Below, piece after piece: positions 58,944-64,000 of a stretch of DNA of 64,000 bases. The first letter of the stretch is position 1, and the number at the start of each line of letters is the position of its first letter. The notes under the pieces are model-generated. The model ran no database searches. It was given only the letters and a program-made list of their open reading frames with translations, and was not told where the DNA came from. Source of the stretch: Bursaphelenchus xylophilus (taxonomy: Eukaryota > Nematoda > Chromadorea > Rhabditida > Aphelenchoididae); the NCBI GenBank assembly GCA_904066235.2, contig CAJFCV020000001.1, forward strand, positions 5,456,001-5,520,000. The letters are read 5' to 3'. Both the position numbers and the translations under genes were made by a program.

Positions 58944-59809
58944 ATGAAGATCTCCAGTTTATCGAGGTATTCTACTGGAATTAGGAGTAAGAATAGGAAG
59001 ATTCGAGACTATTTGGATCGCCAACTGAATGATGAATTTGCAAAGTTGGCCAGGGAACATTCATATCGGGCGAGAAGTGCCTTCAAGTTGTTAGAGATCC
59101 AAAACAGATGGAAAATATTCGAAAAGGGTAAGACTTTCTTGGTTTTTGTTCTTGTCTAGGTCATAAATTACATGATTAATTTTAGTATAATAATTATATT
59201 TTCCGTGCAGGAAATACTGTGCTGGATGTTGGTGCCGCTCCCGGATCATGGTCGCAAGTGGCCTACGATTGTGTTCAACCCACGGGTTATGTCCTCGGTG
59301 TGGATTTACAACCATTGAAACCGTTAGACGGCGTAGAATTTCTGTCCAAGGCCGATATTCAAAATCCGAGTGTTCAAAAAGCGATAATCAAGAGGCTAGG
59401 AGATCGGCCAGTCGATTGTTTGATCAGTGATATGGCTCCAAGTCCGACGGGTAGGAAATATTTAGTGTTTTTTTTTGAATTTAGGCTTCTCTGTTATCAA
59501 AAATTATATTACCTGTAGGACTAATGTCCAAATTTTATTATCCACGTCGTTTCAGGCAGTCGAACAGCAGATCACGAACGAATCATTGACTTATGTGAGA
59601 CGGTGGTGGATTTGATAAGGCCAGAGAACGAGAGCAAACTCAAGATCTCGGATAAATTTGTTTTCCTGTGCAAAATCTGGGATGGTCATCGGAAAATTGA
59701 ATTTACAAAAAAATTAGAGAAACTTTTTGATAATGTAAGGTGCATTAAGCCTGAGGCAAGTCGATCAGATAGTGCCGAAATATTTGTCTTAGCTAGGAGA
59801 AATAAATGA
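58944..59809 (+). CDS. mrm-2: FtsJ-type rRNA 2'-O-methyltransferase, mitochondrial (MRM2-like)
   Basis: Three exons (58944-59127, 59211-59450, 59556-59809) encode 225 residues, the usual length of bacterial RlmE and MRM2. The N-terminus contains RSRYxARSAFKLLEI-like sequence (SYRARSAFKLLEIQNRW). SAM motif I is VLDVGAAPGSWSQVA, followed by GVDLQPLKPLDGV. The K-D-K-E catalytic tetrad is visible: Lys of SAFKLLE, Asp of LISDMAPS, Lys of FLCKIWDG and Glu of SAEIFVLAR. The short basic, Ser/Arg-rich N-terminus (MKISSLSRYSTGIRSKNR) fits a mitochondrial presequence. Family role: 2'-O-methylation of a uridine in the large mitochondrial rRNA. Confidence 0.92.
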
Positions 59810-59891
59810 ATGCAAACATTTGGAAATTGCTCTTCTTTTCGATCAAAATTTATATTATTCATGTCATTATCAACGGGTATATTGGTTTGAT

Positions 59892-60409
59892 TTATTGGAG
59901 ATTGTCGCCATCTCCGCTGACAAGCTCAACATGGAGGAATTCCTCAGGATGATACACTTTCTTGTACACGATACCCATCACTGTCGCGTTTTCCAGCTGA
60001 TCTTTCTCGCAATTGTAGTCCTTCTCGCATGGGGCGACTACCAAATCAACGCGGTATTCGTTCTAAATTCTCGATTGTGAATAATAATTACTTGAATTTA
60101 GTATTTTTTCTTTGTATGGCAGTGATTATAGGATTTTATATTATCCCTTATCCCTCTTACCTGTCTTCCCTTGAGAGCGATCCCTCTCAACGGCGAAACC
60201 AGAGTGTGATAGTCCAAGCGACGATCGTTCAGCTCTTGCAAAGCGAGTTTGGAGATATGGGCCTGAAATTGAAGTTATGATGAAGTATTGCTATGCCAAT
60301 ATTACTAACATACCAGCTGTTTCTCATTCAAGTACTTGATTGGAATATCATCGATTGCGGCGAATACGGTGACAATCGATAGCACCACCAAAAAGAACAG
60401 ACGGGACAT
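59892..60409 (-). CDS. Small secreted protein, cystatin-like
   Basis: Three exons (60314-60409, 60161-60262, 59892-60062) give 369 nt and 122 residues. Signal peptide: MSRLFFLVVLSIVTVFAA. The mature part reads LALQELNDRRLDYHTLVSPL, then EYRVDLVVAPCEKDYNC with two Cys spaced as a local disulphide, then a beta-strand-rich end (ATVMGIVYKKVYHPEEF). The order helix, VVA/VSPL strand, YRVDL strand and C..K..C resembles cystatin-fold proteins, but the QxVxG inhibitor motif is not intact. Secretion is well supported; cysteine protease inhibition is not. Confidence 0.7.
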
Positions 60410-60873
60410 CTTGATAGGAAGGCAATAAAGGGAAAAGAAGCGACCCACGGTGATAATCAGCACATTTATTCATTCAAATGTAATGGGGTCCACAGCTCTT
60501 ATTATTTGCAATACTTTGGATATGAAATGCAAAAATATTTGCGAAACATGGAATGTGAAGATGCGGAGTAAAAACCACACAAATTCTGCATTGAGTCATT
60601 GTAAAACAAGAATTGTTTTAAGCTACTTTAGCAAACAGTATGCGTTGGTGAATTCACGTCGAAGTATCTCGCCCAACGCTTTATGACCTGAACGCGTGTC
60701 ATCAATAATGGCCAACAACTCACTGCTACAGTAACGTTCGACGCGACTCATCATCCCGCTTGAAAAATCTTTGACATTTTGTTCAATGACAAAATGTCAC
60801 AGAAAAAAATAATATTTTCTCTTATTTTTGCATGCAATGCATGCATTAGCTCCTTTCTGAATTTAAGCTTCTG
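60410..60873. other. Divergent promoter region
   Basis: Lies between the cystatin-like gene (-) and the SGNH-like gene (+). It contains a hairpin TGACATTTTGT ... ACAAAATGTCA at 60772-60799. No gene is recognised. Confidence 0.4.
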
Positions 60874-63800
60874 ATGGATGGAAGAGATCGTCTGTATTCG
60901 ACTTTGTCTACTCAACTTGCCCTCAATCCGAATCGGGACCTCAAAAGGTTCGAAAATGATATTGCAGGTGTTGTAGATTCAGCTCTTAGTGAGCTACGGA
61001 ACAGTCAAAAGTTCCGAGGCTTGATCAACAAATTGGTGGTGCAACAAAGTAAGTTCTTTGGTATTAAATTGTTATTTATTATTTTAGGAGTGGCTGCAGC
61101 AGAGGCTTTTCTTTCACAACAAGCTATCGACGATGCCCAAGCTGATCCATCACAAAATAATCACGAAACGGACGGGAACTTTGAGTTGCAAGCGAAGTCT
61201 GATAGTGAAATTGTCGAAAGGCATCAGGTCTTACCTTCATCTTCTTCTGAAGCCGACATCAATAAAAAATCCGTTCCTCGTAAACTGTCGAATGGATATA
61301 ATGTCAAGTTCAAGTATCTAAGAGGTGATGTACAGCTCAAATCTTCTCAATTGAACAAGCATATCACAAAAGACTGGACTATGGTCGTTATTCTGCCCAA
61401 TGTTGTTTTAGAGACCAATGAATTTGATATTGTTAAAGTGAGTTCATTTGAATTGATTGATTTGTGTTTAGATAACCACTGGAAGTTTTGATCAGATATT
61501 TACTATTCTTTCTCAAGCCAATTTACACAAGAAGACCAAGAATATTGTGCTTGCTTTGGCACCGAAATATTTCAAAAAGAGTTGCAAGGTCCGTGAGATA
61601 TTGAGCCGAATTATTTCCTATGGTCAAGGATTTGAAGGCAAAGCTAAATTGTTTGTAACTGGATTCGCCAACAAAAATAGCAATGCGCAGCCGAAAGAAT
61701 ATTGTGAGAAACTCCGAAAGTTTAATGACACTGCGGAAGGAATGCTGGCAAAACATGATATCCAATTCTTGGACCTGAAAAAGTTTCTTCCCATAAAACT
61801 CAATGGAGTTGATTGGCACAAAGATCATCCTGAAAGTCCGGAGGTGTTCAACGACGACATCATGGCATGGGTTTTTAAGGAAGCAATGAGCTACGCGATG
61901 TTGAGTGCAAATGTAAGTCTTATTTTTATTTTATTTTTATTGTTTGAGGGGACTATGAAGAAGCTGAAGAGGGCATCACCACGGCCAGTTGAGGAGATGG
62001 AGTATGATGAAAAAGAAATCGTCCAGAAAGATGGTAAGATAGACGAAAGCTCATCTGCAGGTGATAATTTAGGGAAAAATACATTTGGTGACAAGAAATA
62101 TTTTTGTTGGGGACCACTAAAACCGCCAATTATTTCCCACGAATTTGCATAGAATCAAAGGACAAAGTCTTCGTCAGATCAAATCATTCCCCTATTCTCA
62201 GAAGTCGGTCTCTCGCTCCTTAGCGTGCGGTTGTATTTTCATGTATTTCTCGTCTGGCCCAATAAACATATTCTCTAATTCTGTCTACTTTCGTTATAGG
62301 TGAGACTGAATCATCACTTCGTAAGCAGAACGGCGAAATGAAAGTTGAAATGAAACACGTCGTTGCCGAGGAAAAGACGTCTAGTAAAAATGATAAAAGT
62401 GAGGTTGTAACTCCCGATGAGAATGGTTATGGTCCTAAAATAAATGGAAAGAGATTTGATGTTGCTTATAAGACGCGACTGAAGAAGGACATTACGGAAC
62501 GAGAGATTGTTGCCTTAGAATTGGAAAAGGCTCCAAGGTGGATTTTACTGGTACTGGAAGATACTTCAGTCCCGCTCAGCAAAGACCGTTTGTTCTCTGC
62601 GTTCACGGTAAGAATGCGACAATCTGGTAAATTGATGATTTTAGTTCAACTTTGGAAATGTAAGGGAAGCCAGCACTTTTGTAATACCACTCCTCCGACA
62701 TCTGAAGTCACCCAAAAACATTGCGATATCATTGAATCCGGCCTGGTACTTTAGAATGCCGAATAAGACGGGGAAATCGATTGATATGCCGCTAGAGATG
62801 ATGTCACTTTTGGAATTGGACATCATGGCGGGAAGGCCTTCCTTCTGTAATATACAGGGTGGTCCAGCTAAGTTCGCGGATGTAAAATGCTTATAACTTT
62901 TTATAGGATTGTTCAATTTTTATGAGCAATAGCTCATTTTATTCCTTAGTAGTTGCCATTTTGTTTAAAAAAGACCATTAAAAACGAGCAATCCTACGTC
63001 GAGTTATGACCCTTCAAAGTCAAACATGCTTTTTCACGTAAATTTTTAAAAAAATTTAATTTTCAAAAATTTTTGAATTGCGGTGTCACCGCTCGCTGTT
63101 ACCGGGAAATGATGGTGAACAGAGCGATCCGAGCTATGCAAAATTGGCCCAATTTTGCCAGTCTTTGGTATTCTTCCATAATTTGGCGCCTCATTTGTTC
63201 ATCCTGGCGAACTCATTCCACCTCTTCTTCGATTACGCGCTTCAATTCCACGTCTTTGGGCGCCAATCCCTGATGAAAATCCGCTGTTTTAAGAACCCCC
63301 AAATGGAGAAATCTAGCGAAGTTAGATCAGGTGAACGTGGGGACCCAGCAATAGGAGCTGGTTGCCGCGCAGATCCCCGGCCCATCCAACGACCTGGAAA
63401 AACCTGGTCAAGGAGTTGACGGACCGCTATAGCAAAATGAGGTGGCGCGCCGTCTTGTTGAAAAACAAGACTGGCAAAATTGGCTGGTATCGCTCTGTTC
63501 ACCATCATTTCCCGGTACCAGCGAGCGGTGACACCGCAATTCAAAAATTTTTGAAAATAAAATTTTTTTTAAAATTTACGTGAAAAAGCATGTTTGACTT
63601 TGAAGGGTCATAACTCGACGTAGGATTGATCATTTTTAATGATCTTTTTTTTAAACAAAATGGCAACTACTAAGGAATAAAATGAGCTATTGCTCATAAA
63701 AATTGAACAATCCTATAAAAAGTTATAAGCATTTTACATCCGCGAACTTAGCTGGACCACCCTGTATATTTCATTGGATTTCCCACACAGCCGTCTGATG

Positions 63801-64000
63801 AAATGTTTAACGGACGATTGAAGAAGATCAATGATTTTATGGCTTCAAAATTTGGAGATCATTTCATAGACCCATGCAGATTTATGCCGCCAGGTCTGCC
63901 TAAAATCGATCTTACACGGCCAAATGACAATAAGCCAAAGTTATTGGACGATGAATTGAATTGTTTCTTATTGAAGGAAGCCATGAATTGGTTGATTAAC
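60874..64000 (+). CDS. Protein with two tandem SGNH-like domains, second interrupted by a transposon (3' partial)
   Basis: Exons: 60874-61048, 61088-61437, 61472-61912, 61949-62033, 62300-62607, 62645-62854 and, after the insertion, 63767-64000+. A coiled or helical N-terminus (about 60 residues) and an acidic linker precede two related domains. Domain 1 has DWTMVVILPNVVL, KNIVLALAPKYF, LFVTGFANK, KFNDTAEGMLA, IQFLDLKKF and WVFKEAM. Domain 2 has RWILLVLEDTSVPL, KNIAISLNPAWYF, YFIGFPTQ, KINDFMASKF and FLLKEAMNW. The strand/helix order, with a late 'F.D' strand and a DWH-type motif (GVDWHKDHP) in domain 1, recalls SGNH/GDSL hydrolase folds. Catalytic competence is doubtful and the fold is inferred. 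Intron 1 (39 nt) is in frame and stop-free. The stop lies beyond the window. Confidence 0.65.
62855..63764 (-). mobile_element. Tc1/mariner-type element with truncated transposase, inside a coding exon
   Basis: 910 bp with inverted termini CAGGGTGGTCCAGCTAAGTT and TA duplications (62853-62854 and 63765-63766). Long inverted arms (about 250 bp) share ACTCGACGTAGGATTG-type sequence. On the minus strand (63544-63242) a frame encodes the C-terminal catalytic part of a mariner-family transposase: FQQDGAPPHF with the second Asp, and SPDLTSLDFSIWG with the third acidic position about 41 residues later by my count. The N-terminal DNA-binding half and first Asp are missing, so it is non-autonomous. 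It interrupts the exon coding domain 2 of the SGNH-like gene. Confidence 0.88.

Noticed and set aside
62034..62152. Ending the SGNH-like gene at the stop at 62150-62152
   Set aside because: A GTAAGA donor at 62034 and a TTATAG acceptor at 62299 join two parts that are clearly related domains, so I treat the stop as intronic. A retained-intron isoform remains possible.
1..64000. Horizontally acquired bacterial gene cluster or defence system
   Set aside because: Every confident gene has nematode-style introns and animal families. Nothing in the window has bacterial operon structure.

Overview
This 64 kb window is nuclear DNA of a nematode. Supporting this are a cuticle collagen with the nematode N-terminal block and Cys pattern, a NOAH-type PAN/ZP apical matrix protein, many short introns (several of 37-50 nt) ending in TTTTAG or TTTCAG, and no bacterial or viral gene organisation. 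I cannot fix the genus. All gene models below were spliced by hand. For most of them the summed exon lengths are an exact multiple of three with consistent phases at every junction.

Layout. 1-4.1 kb: no gene, but a nested foldback element. 4.1-6.1 kb (+): an unidentified type I membrane protein. 6.5-20.7 kb (-): a complete VPS13 lipid-transfer protein gene of about 30 exons. 22.5-23.8 kb (-): a cuticle collagen. 23.9-25.1 kb: fragments of a locally duplicated gene and a long hairpin. 25.1-28.9 kb (-): an unidentified 498-residue gene whose introns are filled with foldback and Tc1/mariner-type DNA. 29.3-32.2 kb: a large foldback element with a hAT-like element inside it. 32.5-38.0 kb (-): a tandem pair of paralogous membrane proteins with Lys/Ser-rich tails. 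38.2 kb (-): tRNA-Asn(GTT). 38.6-40.2 kb (+): a multi-RING zinc protein. 42.3-43.0 kb (+): ferritin heavy chain, with clustered GATA-type sites upstream. 47.1-52.4 kb (+): the NOAH-like gene. 53-54.2 kb: a C+G-richer island of GCAC-N-GTGC palindromes. 54.2-55.5 kb (+): a MADF-domain protein. 55.6-57.1 kb: a broken gene with a TA-flanked element in it. 57.2-58.7 kb (-): a basic, probably nuclear protein. 58.9-59.8 kb (+): MRM2-type 2'-O-methyltransferase. 59.9-60.4 kb (-): a small secreted cystatin-like protein. 60.9-64 kb (+, runs off the window): a protein with two tandem copies of an SGNH-like domain, the second interrupted by a transposon.

The genes do not form one pathway; this is ordinary mixed eukaryotic gene content. 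Two of them (collagen, NOAH) serve the cuticle and apical matrix, VPS13 moves lipid between membranes, ferritin stores iron, and MRM2 modifies mitochondrial rRNA.

The distinctive signal is non-coding. There is a dense layer of DNA transposons with readable target-site duplications (TA, TAA, 8, 9 and 11 bp). One sits precisely inside a coding exon. Two PIF/Harbinger-like elements each carry a tRNA-like Pol III module. A short motif near TATATTATMCAYGRC recurs across introns and spacers.
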